This document shows positions 51,323-59,903 of a DNA stretch of 64,000 nt, piece after piece. The notes beneath the pieces were generated by a model, which had not been told where the DNA came from, searched no databases, and worked only from the letters and a program-made list of their open reading frames with translations. Location: assembly GCF_001602525.1 (NCBI RefSeq), contig NZ_LSYT01000006.1:372001-436000 (forward strand), in the 5' to 3' direction. Source of the DNA: Flavobacterium chilense (lineage in GTDB: Bacteria; Bacteroidota; Bacteroidia; Flavobacteriales; Flavobacteriaceae). Each line of letters opens with the position of its first letter. Position 1 is the first letter of the stretch. The translations under genes and the position numbers were made by a program.

Positions 51323-52357
51323 ATGTATAAATTGATAATTCGTCCGATACTTTTTTGGTTTGATCCTGAAGAAGTGCATTACTTTACTTTTTCATTTGTA
51401 AAATTCATTTCAAAAATCCCAGGTGTTTCGGCAATTATAAGATCAGTTTATGAAGTAAAAGATACTCGCCTGGAGCGTGAAGTTTTCGGAATAAAATTTA
51501 AAAACCCGGTTGGACTTGCTGCAGGATTTGATAAAGATGCCAAATTGTACAAAGAGCTTTCTGATTTTGGTTTTGGTTTTATCGAAATCGGAACTGTAAC
51601 TCCGGTTGGTCAGGAAGGAAACCCTAAAAAACGTTTGTTTCGTTTAAAGGAAGATCAGGCGATTATTAACCGTATGGGATTTAATAACGGAGGTGTTCTT
51701 GAAGCCGTAGAACGTTTGAAAAAGAATTCAGGAGTTTTGATTGGCGGAAATATTGGTAAAAATAAAGTTACGCCAAACGAAAATGCAGTAGACGATTATA
51801 TTATTTGTTTTGATGCCTTGTTTGATCATGTAGATTATTTTGTGGTAAATGTGAGTTCTCCTAATACTCCTAATTTAAGAGCTTTACAGGATAAAGAGCC
51901 TTTAACAGCTTTGTTGCAGACACTACAAAACAGAAATATTGAAAAACAAAAAACAAGTACCCAAAAAGTAAAGCCAATTCTTTTAAAAATTGCTCCCGAC
52001 CTTACAGATGAGCAATTATTAGATATTATTGATATTGTAAAAACGACACAAATTGCAGGTGTAATTGCTACTAATACTACTATTTCGAGAGAAGGTTTAC
52101 AATCTGCCAATCAAACAGAAATGGGAGGTTTGTCCGGAAAACCATTAACCAAACGCTCTACAGAAGTAATTCGTTTTCTTTCGGAAAAAAGTAACAAAGC
52201 ATTCCCTATTATTGGTGTAGGCGGAATACACTCTGCAGATGATGCGATCGAAAAACTAAATGCCGGAGCAAGTTTGGTACAATTGTATACTGGTTTTATT
52301 TATGAAGGTCCGGCTTTGATTAAAGCAATTAATAAAAAGGTTTTAAAGCAGTTGTAA
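51323..52357 (+). CDS. pyrD: Dihydroorotate dehydrogenase (quinone), class 2
   Basis: This 344-residue protein is a class 2 DHODH. The N-terminal amphipathic membrane helix is followed by NPVGLAAGFDKDAKL (FMN phosphate site). NVSSPNTPNLRALQ carries the catalytic Ser of class 2, and GVGGIHSADDAIEKLNAGASLVQLYTGFIY ends the barrel. It oxidises dihydroorotate to orotate in pyrimidine synthesis and passes electrons to quinones. Its 3' end overlaps the convergent DUF3307 gene by 15 bp. Confidence 0.96.
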   Translation: MYKLIIRPILFWFDPEEVHYFTFSFVKFISKIPGVSAIIRSVYEVKDTRLEREVFGIKFKNPVGLAAGFDKDAKLYKELSDFGFGFIEIGTVTPVGQEGNPKKRLFRLKEDQAIINRMGFNNGGVLEAVERLKKNSGVLIGGNIGKNKVTPNENAVDDYIICFDALFDHVDYFVVNVSSPNTPNLRALQDKEPLTALLQTLQNRNIEKQKTSTQKVKPILLKIAPDLTDEQLLDIIDIVKTTQIAGVIATNTTISREGLQSANQTEMGGLSGKPLTKRSTEVIRFLSEKSNKAFPIIGVGGIHSADDAIEKLNAGASLVQLYTGFIYEGPALIKAINKKVLKQL

Positions 52358-53059
52358 GATCAACGCCTGAACGATTAATCCTGTAATAATTGCAGTTCCA
52401 AAACTTAATAAAGTACCAATCATCACATACTCGGTAAGCTTTCGGTCTTTGGCTTCCTTTAGATCTCCAAATCTAAAGATAGATTTTGCTGCCAATAAAA
52501 ATCCAATTGCTTCAAAATGTCCTGTTAAGATAAAACAGAATACAAATAAGCGCTCTAATATACCAATATAATTTCCTGCTTTGCTTAGTGAATTATCCTG
52601 ATTGCTATTTTGGCTTTCGGGATGCCAGATCGAAATGACAGTTTTGATAAAAATGGAGGTGGGTTTAGTCAATAATAAAAAACCTGTCAATAAAACCCAA
52701 AGCTGATTATCGAACCATGAAAAGTTGATCGCTTCGTCCTGATAAAGCAACACAACCAGAATTAAAACCAGAAGATGTGCTATTTGGTCGACAATAAACC
52801 AGGTACGTTTTGTTTTTTGTTTTTGGAAATGTAATTTAATTACATCAATGATACCATGTGTTACGGCAATTAAAGCAGCGTAAGGAATAAACCGAACCTC
52901 ACCAACTAAAATCCCGGTAAGAATTCCATGCAAAAGAATATGAAGGTATAAATAAACACTTTTGTGCTTTTTGGTTTCTTTGTGAGCCACCCACGAATTT
53001 GGCTGCCATATAAAATCGCCTAGTAAATGTGCTAAAAGTAGTTTTATAAATAAAATCAT
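52343..53059 (-). CDS. DUF3307 membrane protein
   Basis: This 238-residue protein has about six to seven hydrophobic segments. A conserved start (LLLAHLLGDFIWQPNSWVAHKETKK) and a second HGIIDVIKLHFQ motif carry paired His and Asp residues in membrane-adjacent loops, typical of DUF3307. The His/Asp content hints at a membrane metal site or hydrolase. It begins 4 bp before the satD stop, so the two genes are translationally coupled. DUF3307-SatD pairing is common in this phylum. It shares a 15-bp tail overlap with pyrD. Confidence 0.85.
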   Translation of the reverse strand: MILFIKLLLAHLLGDFIWQPNSWVAHKETKKHKSVYLYLHILLHGILTGILVGEVRFIPYAALIAVTHGIIDVIKLHFQKQKTKRTWFIVDQIAHLLVLILVVLLYQDEAINFSWFDNQLWVLLTGFLLLTKPTSIFIKTVISIWHPESQNSNQDNSLSKAGNYIGILERLFVFCFILTGHFEAIGFLLAAKSIFRFGDLKEAKDRKLTEYVMIGTLLSFGTAIITGLIVQALILQLL

Positions 53060-53670
53060 AACGTTCTAAGTTGTTTTATTTGTGTTCTGAAATACCGATC
53101 TAAATTTAGTACCAAATCAAATTGGGCCCGTTTTTGTCTTCGGCTCACGGCAGCCTGATTGATGCCTAATTTTTGTCCCAATTCGTCTTGCGATAAAGCG
53201 GGGTTTTCTATTGCAAGCGCTACAAATTCAGCAGATTGTGCAAGCCAGTTGTCCATAAAAGTCAAAGCCAGCTGCAGCATCAAATTCATTTTTTCGTCTA
53301 TATTTGTATCTCCCGTTCGCATTGCCAGTGTTAGTTTCTGTTTCTTTAAGGTCTCAAAAACTTCCCCTGAGTGCATAAATGCAGAACCATTGCTTTCTGA
53401 TATTTTTTCAGCATTATGAGTTTTATCTCCAAAACCAATACTCATTCGGGCATCTAATTTTATAGCTTTTAAATGTGCCTTTATTAAAATAGCCGACAAC
53501 AAAGCTTCTTCAGGATCTTTAATCTCGACCTGAAATTCATCACCTCTGTAGATCTCCCATTGTTCAGGAGTTTCTCCAAACGGAGAAAGTATTTTTTTTA
53601 AATCCTCCACCCAATGTTTTGATTTTTGCTGTCTGGAATCGATAATATCCCCTGTAATTACACTCGTCAT
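53056..53670 (-). CDS. satD: SatD family protein: palm-domain-like with C-terminal HTH
   Basis: This 204-residue protein begins VITGDIIDSR, has YRGDEFQVEI (residues 41-50) and ARMSIGFG (74-81). An Asp after the first strand, a GDEF hairpin and an R-x-x-IGxG strand are the order seen in class III cyclase and GGDEF palm domains, so a nucleotide-cyclase-like fold is suspected. Residues 158-185 (LSQDELGQKLGINQAAVSRRQK) form a clear HTH. Four spaced palindromes lie just upstream. SatD was named in Streptococcus for acid tolerance; its biochemical activity is unknown to me. It is coupled to the DUF3307 gene. Confidence 0.82.
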   Translation of the reverse strand: MTSVITGDIIDSRQQKSKHWVEDLKKILSPFGETPEQWEIYRGDEFQVEIKDPEEALLSAILIKAHLKAIKLDARMSIGFGDKTHNAEKISESNGSAFMHSGEVFETLKKQKLTLAMRTGDTNIDEKMNLMLQLALTFMDNWLAQSAEFVALAIENPALSQDELGQKLGINQAAVSRRQKRAQFDLVLNLDRYFRTQIKQLRTL

Positions 53671-53704
53671 GATATCAAATATAATTAAAAATAATAAAAT
53701 TTAT

Positions 53705-53806
53705 ATTACAAATATAAGTAATAGTTTTTATTATTACGTTTTTTGGTAATACTTATGTTTATTACCTAATTTGGTAATGTTGTATGTTATTACCCTTTTT
53801 AGTAAT
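53705..53806. promoter_or_regulatory. Array of four phased palindromic operators upstream of satD
   Basis: ATTAC-N8-GTAAT occurs four times with perfect arms at 53705-53722, 53733-53750, 53761-53778 and 53789-53806. The starts are exactly 28 bp apart each time. The array lies 35 to 136 bp upstream of the satD ATG, and the first palindrome covers the candidate -7 box. This arrangement indicates cooperative binding of a dimeric regulator, possibly SatD itself through its HTH. Confidence 0.8.
53709..53716 (-). promoter_or_regulatory. -7 box for satD inside the first operator
   Basis: The minus strand reads TATATTTG, matching TAnnTTTG, and lies inside the first ATTAC-N8-GTAAT palindrome. Binding there would block transcription. 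Confidence 0.5.
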
Positions 53807-53882
53807 ACGACAGTTAAAAGAAAATTATAACTTTTATTTCTTTAAAAAAGGAACTAACTTAGCCATTACAAAAGAGTAAGCT

Positions 53883-54749
53883 TTGAATAAAGAAATCAAA
53901 ATTATCGAATGTCCACGTGATGCTATGCAAGGCATCAAAACTTTTATTCCTACTAAAAACAAAGTTTCCTATATACAGGCTTTGCTTAGAGTAGGTTTTG
54001 ATACGATTGATTTTGGAAGTTTTGTGTCTCCAAAAGCAATTCCGCAAATGCAGGATACAGCTGAGGTTTTGGCACAACTCGATTTATCGCAAACAACCAG
54101 TAAATTGTTAGCGATTATTGCTAATACACAAGGTGCGGCTAAGGCAGCAGAACACGAGCCAATTCAATATTTGGGATTTCCTTTTTCTATATCAGAGAAC
54201 TTCCAGATGCGTAACACGCATAAAACAATTGCAGAATCATTGGTAACACTGGAAGAAATTCTGGAAATTGCTGAGAAAAAAAATAAAGAAGTAGTAACCT
54301 ATCTTTCAATGGGATTCGGAAATCCATATGGAGATCCGTGGAATGTTGAAATTGTAGGGGAGTGGACAGAAAAATTAGCCGGAATGGGCGTAAAGATTTT
54401 ATCGCTTTCAGATACAGTTGGTAGCTCAACACCGGAAGTGATCACGTATCTTTTTTCAAATTTAATCCCAAAATACCCTCAAATAGAATTTGGGGCACAT
54501 TTACATACCACGCCAGACAGTTGGTTTGAGAAAATAGATGCAGCATCAAAAGCAGGTTGTACCCGTTTTGATGGTGCTATACAGGGATTTGGCGGATGCC
54601 CAATGGCAACAGACAAACTAACGGGAAATATGCCAACAGAAAAACTTATTTCTTATTTTACAGCCCATAAAAAAGTAACCGGTTTAAACTCTCTAAGTTT
54701 TGAAAGTGCTTATAATGAAGCATCAAAATTGTTTGGAAAATATCATTAG
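53883..54749 (+). CDS. mvaB: Hydroxymethylglutaryl-CoA lyase
   Basis: This 288-residue protein begins at TTG 53883 (NKEIKIIECPRDAMQGIKTFIPTKNKVSYIQALLRVGFDTIDFGSFVSPKAIPQM). A later ATG would remove the catalytic ECPRDAMQ segment. It shows the HMG-CoA lyase barrel and the signature FDGAIQGFGGCPMATDKLTGNMPTE with the active-site Cys. It splits HMG-CoA to acetoacetate and acetyl-CoA, the last step of leucine degradation. The operator array lies upstream on the shared region with satD, so co-regulation is possible. Confidence 0.92.
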   Translation: MNKEIKIIECPRDAMQGIKTFIPTKNKVSYIQALLRVGFDTIDFGSFVSPKAIPQMQDTAEVLAQLDLSQTTSKLLAIIANTQGAAKAAEHEPIQYLGFPFSISENFQMRNTHKTIAESLVTLEEILEIAEKKNKEVVTYLSMGFGNPYGDPWNVEIVGEWTEKLAGMGVKILSLSDTVGSSTPEVITYLFSNLIPKYPQIEFGAHLHTTPDSWFEKIDAASKAGCTRFDGAIQGFGGCPMATDKLTGNMPTEKLISYFTAHKKVTGLNSLSFESAYNEASKLFGKYH

Positions 54750-54832
54750 GAATAGTTTATCTTTACGTATCAAAGCATATAATAAGTGTTGACAAACAAC
54801 GTTGTTTATTATTAAGACTAATAACTAAAGTC

Positions 54833-55384
54833 ATGCTAGTAAAATTTATACAAAGAATTTCTAAGGTAGTGCTTTTGTCTACTTTATTTCTTTCCTGTTC
54901 AAGTGACCTTGATTTTAATCAGGTAAAAGATCTTAAATTAGAACCTGTTTTCGTAGCTAATCTGGCTTACTTTGATGTTCCGGCAACGCAATTGGCTAAT
55001 AGTGGCGGAGGACAAGTTATATTCGATGAACAGGAATTTGATGCCTTCAAAGATAAATTTTTTAGAGACAACCTGAAAAAAGCCGAATTTGATTTTGAGA
55101 TTAACAACACTATAATCAGGGCTTTTACTGTCGACATGGTGCTTTTGGATGCTTCGGGTAAGATTCTCGAAACCGATTCGTATCCAATTCCAGCCTATTC
55201 AGGAACTACAAATATTATCAAATATCCAACAGAAGTATTCGAAAACCAAAGATTAGATCTTCTGAAAAAAACAGTTAAAATTGCTTTTTTTGTCAGAATG
55301 GCGCCCGGTCCGGCATTAGATCAAAATAGTACTGGCAGTTTAAAATTTCGATCAGGTGGAACCGTATATATGGTAATCGAATGA
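54833..55384 (+). CDS. Lipoprotein of unknown function, paired with a DUF5723 protein
   Basis: This 183-residue protein has a lipoprotein signal (LLSTLFLSCSSD, Cys at residue 22) and a beta-rich mature domain (EPVFVANLAYFDVPATQL and AFTVDMVLLDASGKILETDSYPIPAYSGTTNII). No known domain is recognised. Its stop overlaps the start of the DUF5723 gene (ATGA), so the two are co-translated. It is probably an outer membrane partner of that protein. Confidence 0.8.
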   Translation: MLVKFIQRISKVVLLSTLFLSCSSDLDFNQVKDLKLEPVFVANLAYFDVPATQLANSGGGQVIFDEQEFDAFKDKFFRDNLKKAEFDFEINNTIIRAFTVDMVLLDASGKILETDSYPIPAYSGTTNIIKYPTEVFENQRLDLLKKTVKIAFFVRMAPGPALDQNSTGSLKFRSGGTVYMVIE

Positions 55385-56781
55385 GAAAAATATACGTAAT
55401 TATAGCGTTGATAATTCAGTTCTCTTGTTTGGCTCAAAACAAAGAAGTCCTATATAATTTTACAGCAATCCCACAATCGTCAATGGTAAATCCAGGAGCC
55501 GATGTATCATATAAATTCTATTTTGGAGTTCCGGTTTTATCCGGAATTTCAGCCAATTTAGGTTCCAGCAGTTTTTCAGCCTATGATTTGTTTGCCAATA
55601 ACGGAGTTGATTTTAATGATAAGCTTCGAAATGTTATTAATAATTCTTCAAACAAAGATAAAGCGCAGGCTAATCAGCAACTGGAAATATTTTCAGGAGG
55701 TTTTAGAGTAGGAGGAAAAGATAGTCAATCCTATATTTCGTTTGGAGCCTATCAGGAATTTGATTTTTTAATGTACGTTCCCAAAGATCCTGCGATACTA
55801 GCATTAGACGGAAATCGGGATTATATCGGAAAATCATTTAATCTTGCAGATCTGAGTCTTAGAGCCGAAGTGCTTTCAGTATTTCATGTTGGGTTTCATA
55901 AAAAACTAAATGAAAAACTGGTTCTTGGAGGTCGTGCCAAATTGTATTCCAGTGGTGCTAATGCCACCTCGACCAAAAATTCAGGATTTATTTATACAGG
56001 ACAAATTGCCGGAACGCCCAATATCTATACACAAACCATATCTTCCAATTTAGAACTTCGAACTTCTGGAATTGCCACTTTTACAAAGGATGAATACGAA
56101 GGAAACATTGCAGGTGATATAGCCCATAATACTTTTTTTAACGGAAGCCTAGGTTTAGGATTCGACGCCGGACTTACCTATTATTTCAAAGAAAATCTTC
56201 AGTTTACAGCGAGTATCGTCGATTTAGGGTTTATAAGACATACCAAAGATATTGAGACTTTAACCTATAAAGGTACTTATAACTACAAAGGAGTAAATCC
56301 TAGTTTTGATCCTGTAAATGAACCAGAAAATGTCTTTGATGAATTTAACAAAGCCATTCCGCGAGACACATTATATAATAAATATACCACCTGGAGACCA
56401 ACAAAATTCTACTCTTCAATTCAATATTCATTTGGAGAATCCCGTTCTGATGACGAATGTAATTGTAGAGGAAAAGTAACCCGAAAATATGTTAATGGGG
56501 TTGGCGCACAATTATTTGCTATGTCTATGCCAGTTGAACCTTTTGTGGCGTTAACGGCTTTTTACAGACGTAGTATCTTTGATAAATTAGACTTTAAAGC
56601 GACCTATACATACGATTCTTATTCTCATAAAAATATCGGTTTTGGACTTTCAGGAACACTCGGAAAATTAAATATGTACGCTCTTGTCAATAATGTCCTC
56701 GAATACAAAGACATTTCAAAAGCCAATAGTATGGCGTTTCAAATAGGGTTTAATTTTGTTTTCCAGAATTCTGAAGATTAG
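55381..56781 (+). CDS. DUF5723 family outer membrane protein
   Basis: This 466-residue protein has a signal peptide (YVIIALIIQFSCLAQ) and a beta-barrel body of alternating strands (NPGADVSYKFYFGVPVLSGISANLG through GFGLSGTLGKLNMYALVNNVLEYKD, ending FNFVFQ). It matches the DUF5723/PorV-PorP-like outer membrane barrel family, which in gliding flavobacteria is often linked to type IX secretion or motility. A direct role is unproven. It begins inside the stop of the lipoprotein gene. Confidence 0.85.
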   Translation: MRKIYVIIALIIQFSCLAQNKEVLYNFTAIPQSSMVNPGADVSYKFYFGVPVLSGISANLGSSSFSAYDLFANNGVDFNDKLRNVINNSSNKDKAQANQQLEIFSGGFRVGGKDSQSYISFGAYQEFDFLMYVPKDPAILALDGNRDYIGKSFNLADLSLRAEVLSVFHVGFHKKLNEKLVLGGRAKLYSSGANATSTKNSGFIYTGQIAGTPNIYTQTISSNLELRTSGIATFTKDEYEGNIAGDIAHNTFFNGSLGLGFDAGLTYYFKENLQFTASIVDLGFIRHTKDIETLTYKGTYNYKGVNPSFDPVNEPENVFDEFNKAIPRDTLYNKYTTWRPTKFYSSIQYSFGESRSDDECNCRGKVTRKYVNGVGAQLFAMSMPVEPFVALTAFYRRSIFDKLDFKATYTYDSYSHKNIGFGLSGTLGKLNMYALVNNVLEYKDISKANSMAFQIGFNFVFQNSED

Positions 56782-56877
56782 TTTTTTGCATATAAGTTCA
56801 TTTGATTCTGTCAGTTCGAACAGAGTTGAGAATCTTTCAATATTATAATTATTTATTGAGGTAAAAGATAATTAAGA

Positions 56878-57019
56878 AGCTATTCCTGCTGTACATTACA
56901 AGCACTCGGGCAAAACAACTTTTTTTCTACGGCCTTAAAAGAGCTTCCGCTGGTCGCTTTTTAACCCCTGAAAAAAATGTTGTTTTGCCTTTCGTGGCTT
57001 TCCATTTCCATCAGGGCTA
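56878..57019. repeat. Dispersed flavobacterial repeat, long copy, reverse orientation
   Basis: The block begins AGCTATTCCTGCTGT and ends TTCCATCAGGGCTA, the reverse complement order of the ends found at 14736-14812. Its core is different: a 19-base inverted repeat, starting GGCAAAACAAC at 56909, pairs with GTTGTTTTGCC ending at 56989 (one mismatch). Confidence 0.65.
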
Positions 57020-57098
57020 GGACTGTTTCATTTGCAGGAACTTTCCTGTAAACTTAAATTTATGAATAAGTTAGCATTCAAGTTTGCAATTTATTCAC

Positions 57099-57106
57099 TA
57101 TATTTG
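57099..57106 (+). promoter_or_regulatory. -7 box for guaB
   Basis: TATATTTG is an exact TAnnTTTG match 26 bp upstream of the guaB ATG. Confidence 0.5.
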
Positions 57107-57132
57107 CACGCAATTCAACTAGAAATTGCACC

Positions 57133-58605
57133 ATGATAGCACACAACTCCAAGATTATCGGCGAAGGTTTAACTTACGACGATGTATTATTAGTACCTAA
57201 CTACTCGAATGTGCTTCCTCGCGAAGTGAGTATCAAATCAAAATTTTCAAGAAATATAACGCTAAACGTTCCAATAGTATCAGCTGCTATGGATACCGTT
57301 ACCGAAAGCTCAATGGCAATTGCTATGGCTCAGGAAGGCGGAATTGGTGTTTTGCATAAAAACATGACAATCGAGCAACAAGCTGCGAAAGTTAGAAGAG
57401 TAAAACGTGCTGAATCAGGAATGATCATTGATCCGGTAACTTTACCAATGAATTCAACCATTGCAGATGCAAAAAATGCCATGAAAGAATTCGGAATTGG
57501 TGGTATTCCAATCGTTGACGAAAATAAAATCCTAAAAGGAATAGTTACCAATCGTGATTTGCGTTTCGAAAAAAACGGAGCAAGACCAATTGCTGAGGTA
57601 ATGACAAGTACAAATTTAGTTACAGTTGCCGAAGGAACTTCATTAGAACAAGCCGAAGTAGTTTTACAAGGACACAAAATCGAAAAATTACCGGTAGTGA
57701 ATGCTAACTACGAATTAGTTGGTTTAATTACCTTTAGAGATATTACAAAATTGACTCAAAAACCAATTGCCAACAAAGATGTTTTTGGTCGTTTAAGAGT
57801 TGCAGCAGCCATTGGAGTTACAGGTGATGCCGTTAAAAGAGCCGAAGCATTAGTTGCTGCTGGTGTAGATGCAATCATTATCGATACAGCTCACGGACAT
57901 ACTGAAGGTGTTGTAAACACATTAAAAGAAGTAAAATCAAAATTCCCTCAAATAGATGTAATTGTTGGAAACATTGCAACTCCGGAAGCTGCTAAATATT
58001 TAGTAGAAAATGGAGCTGATGGTGTAAAAGTTGGAATCGGACCTGGTTCTATCTGTACTACACGTATTGTTGCCGGTGTAGGTTTTCCTCAATTCTCAGC
58101 AGTTCTTGAAGTTGCTGCAGCTATCAAAGGAACTGGAGTTCCGGTAATTGCAGATGGTGGAATTCGTTATACAGGAGATATTCCTAAAGCAATCGCTGCA
58201 GGTGCTGATTGTGTAATGTTAGGTTCATTATTAGCCGGAACAAAAGAATCTCCGGGAGAAACTATTATTTTCGAAGGAAGAAAATTCAAATCATACCGCG
58301 GAATGGGTTCTGTTGAAGCAATGCAAACAGGTTCAAAAGACCGTTATTTCCAGGATGTTGAAGACGATGTTAAAAAACTAGTTCCGGAAGGAATTGTTGG
58401 ACGTGTTCCGTACAAAGGAGAACTAAACGAAAGTATGCTTCAGTTTATTGGTGGTCTTCGTGCCGGAATGGGATACTGTGGTTCAAAAGATATTCCTACT
58501 TTACAGGAAACCGGACGTTTTGTTAGAATCACCTCAAGCGGAATTACAGAAAGTCATCCACATAATGTAACGATTACAAAAGAAGCTCCAAATTATTCCA
58601 GATAA
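57133..58605 (+). CDS. guaB: IMP dehydrogenase
   Basis: This 490-residue protein has two CBS domains (about residues 95-205) inserted in the barrel. The FMN/IMP-site segments are VDAIIIDTAHGHTEGV, VGIGPGSICTTR with the catalytic Cys, and ADGGIRYTGDIPKAIAAGADCVMLGSLLAGT. The mobile flap is YRGMGSVEAM. It oxidises IMP to XMP, the committed step to GMP. It has its own promoter and a terminator shared with the convergent flavin monooxygenase gene. Confidence 0.97.
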   Translation: MIAHNSKIIGEGLTYDDVLLVPNYSNVLPREVSIKSKFSRNITLNVPIVSAAMDTVTESSMAIAMAQEGGIGVLHKNMTIEQQAAKVRRVKRAESGMIIDPVTLPMNSTIADAKNAMKEFGIGGIPIVDENKILKGIVTNRDLRFEKNGARPIAEVMTSTNLVTVAEGTSLEQAEVVLQGHKIEKLPVVNANYELVGLITFRDITKLTQKPIANKDVFGRLRVAAAIGVTGDAVKRAEALVAAGVDAIIIDTAHGHTEGVVNTLKEVKSKFPQIDVIVGNIATPEAAKYLVENGADGVKVGIGPGSICTTRIVAGVGFPQFSAVLEVAAAIKGTGVPVIADGGIRYTGDIPKAIAAGADCVMLGSLLAGTKESPGETIIFEGRKFKSYRGMGSVEAMQTGSKDRYFQDVEDDVKKLVPEGIVGRVPYKGELNESMLQFIGGLRAGMGYCGSKDIPTLQETGRFVRITSSGITESHPHNVTITKEAPNYSR

Positions 58606-58629
58606 TTTTTAGTTTCAGTATATAAAATA

Positions 58630-58667
58630 AAAGGCATAAGAGTTTGATTCTTATGCCTTTTTTTGAT
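58630..58667 (+). terminator. Terminator of guaB
   Basis: AAAGGCATAAGA (58630-58641) pairs perfectly with TCTTATGCCTTT (58649-58660) and is followed by a T run. Confidence 0.85.
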
Positions 58668-58682
58668 TTTAATACCAGTTAA

Positions 58683-59825
58683 TTACTCACCGCGGCTATT
58701 TAAAATTTGTTCAGTGGTAACATCAGAATGAAGTAATTTTTCCATTTTTGCTGTAGTTCGCTGTGCTTCCAAAGCATATCCAAACATTTTTTGCTCATAA
58801 TCATCAATAGCATCCTGTAGTGTTTTAAAATCCCCATTAGTCAGATTCTCAGTTAAATGATAAGCATCGAGTAATCCCATATTAACACCTTCTCCGGCAA
58901 ATGGAGGCATAAGATGCGCTGCATCACCAACCAGAGTAATATTTGAATGTTCTTTCCATGGCTTTTCTAGTGAAAATAACCTCAAAGGCAATCCTGAAAA
59001 ATCAGTTGAGGCATTAAAGACAGATTTGTAATCTTCACCCCAATCCTTAAAGGTTTCATTAAGGAAAGCAATAATTGAAGCATCATCTTTAAAATCAAGA
59101 TTGTTATTTAAAATCCAGTTTTTATCTGCAAAAAAAGACACTCCAAAATGTACCGATCCGTCACGTAAAGTATGGGTATAAAACATTTTTTGATCTCCCA
59201 TTGCCATTACATTTCCATTGCCAAATTTGGGTTTAAATTCTGGATAATCCTGATCGGGATTTTCGATTTCACCCTGAATAATATAAGTGCCTGAAAGTTG
59301 AGGTTCTTCATCACTTACAAATTTTCTGGCGTTAGATCTCCCTCCATTTGCTACAATCACAAAATCTGAGGTTGCAGTTGTTCCATTTTTAAAGTCTAAT
59401 CTATATTGGTCTCCATGTTTTTCGATATTAGTCAATTGACTGTCCCAAATAACCGTGTCTTCCTTAAGATTATCCAGCATTATCTTTCTTAAATCATTTC
59501 GATCGATTTCAGGTCTTGAATACGCATTTTCTTCATCAGGCATTTCATCAGAGGTAATATTTCCGTGCATATCGGCCATCTTTTCTCCGGTTGGTCTTGC
59601 ATATTCATAGAACTCTTTCATTAAACCTGCTTTTTGAATCGCTTTTTGTCCGGAATCTGAATGAATGTCAAGTGTTCCTCCGGAAGTTCTGGCTTGTGCA
59701 TTGATGTCTCTTTCATAAACTGTTACATCAGCACCATTTACCTGTAATATTCTTGCAGTTGTTAACCCAACTGGGCCACCGCCAATAATGGCTATTTTTT
59801 TATTTTTTATAAGTGAATTGTTCAT
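58683..59825 (-). CDS. FAD-dependent monooxygenase, TetX-like
   Basis: This 380-residue protein follows Tet(X) along its length. It has the FAD-binding AIIGGGPVGLTTARIL with GADVTVYERD, SGGTLDIHSDSGQKAI, IDRNDLRKIMLDNL and the GDAAHLMPPFAGEGVNMGL FAD segment. Candidate equivalents of TetX residues contacting tetracycline are kept: Gln in YIIQGEI and His in SVHFGVSF. The Arg near Met215 in TetX appears changed. Tet(X) hydroxylates tetracyclines. Such homologues occur in environmental flavobacteria, and activity here is unproven. A TetR-family gene lies 78 bp upstream. Confidence 0.85.
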   Translation of the reverse strand: MNNSLIKNKKIAIIGGGPVGLTTARILQVNGADVTVYERDINAQARTSGGTLDIHSDSGQKAIQKAGLMKEFYEYARPTGEKMADMHGNITSDEMPDEENAYSRPEIDRNDLRKIMLDNLKEDTVIWDSQLTNIEKHGDQYRLDFKNGTTATSDFVIVANGGRSNARKFVSDEEPQLSGTYIIQGEIENPDQDYPEFKPKFGNGNVMAMGDQKMFYTHTLRDGSVHFGVSFFADKNWILNNNLDFKDDASIIAFLNETFKDWGEDYKSVFNASTDFSGLPLRLFSLEKPWKEHSNITLVGDAAHLMPPFAGEGVNMGLLDAYHLTENLTNGDFKTLQDAIDDYEQKMFGYALEAQRTTAKMEKLLHSDVTTEQILNSRGE

Positions 59826-59903
59826 TTGATTTCTTATTTGTTGATATTGTACTATTTGAAATTGTAGCTTAATTTTAATTTGCCTTTGATATTTAAATTT
59901 TTA

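Larger units (their letters stand above)
56782..57132. other. Intergenic region before guaB
   Basis: It contains a REP-half-like segment (about 56,809-56,840, GTCAGTTCGAACAGAGTTGA), the long dispersed repeat copy (56878-57019) and the guaB -7 box (57099-57106). I see no gene. Confidence 0.6.

Noticed and set aside
53705..53806. A small CRISPR array (equal spacing, repeated arms)
   Set aside because: The conserved parts are only 5-base arms with unrelated short spacers. The total unit is 28 bp and there are no cas genes, so operators fit better.
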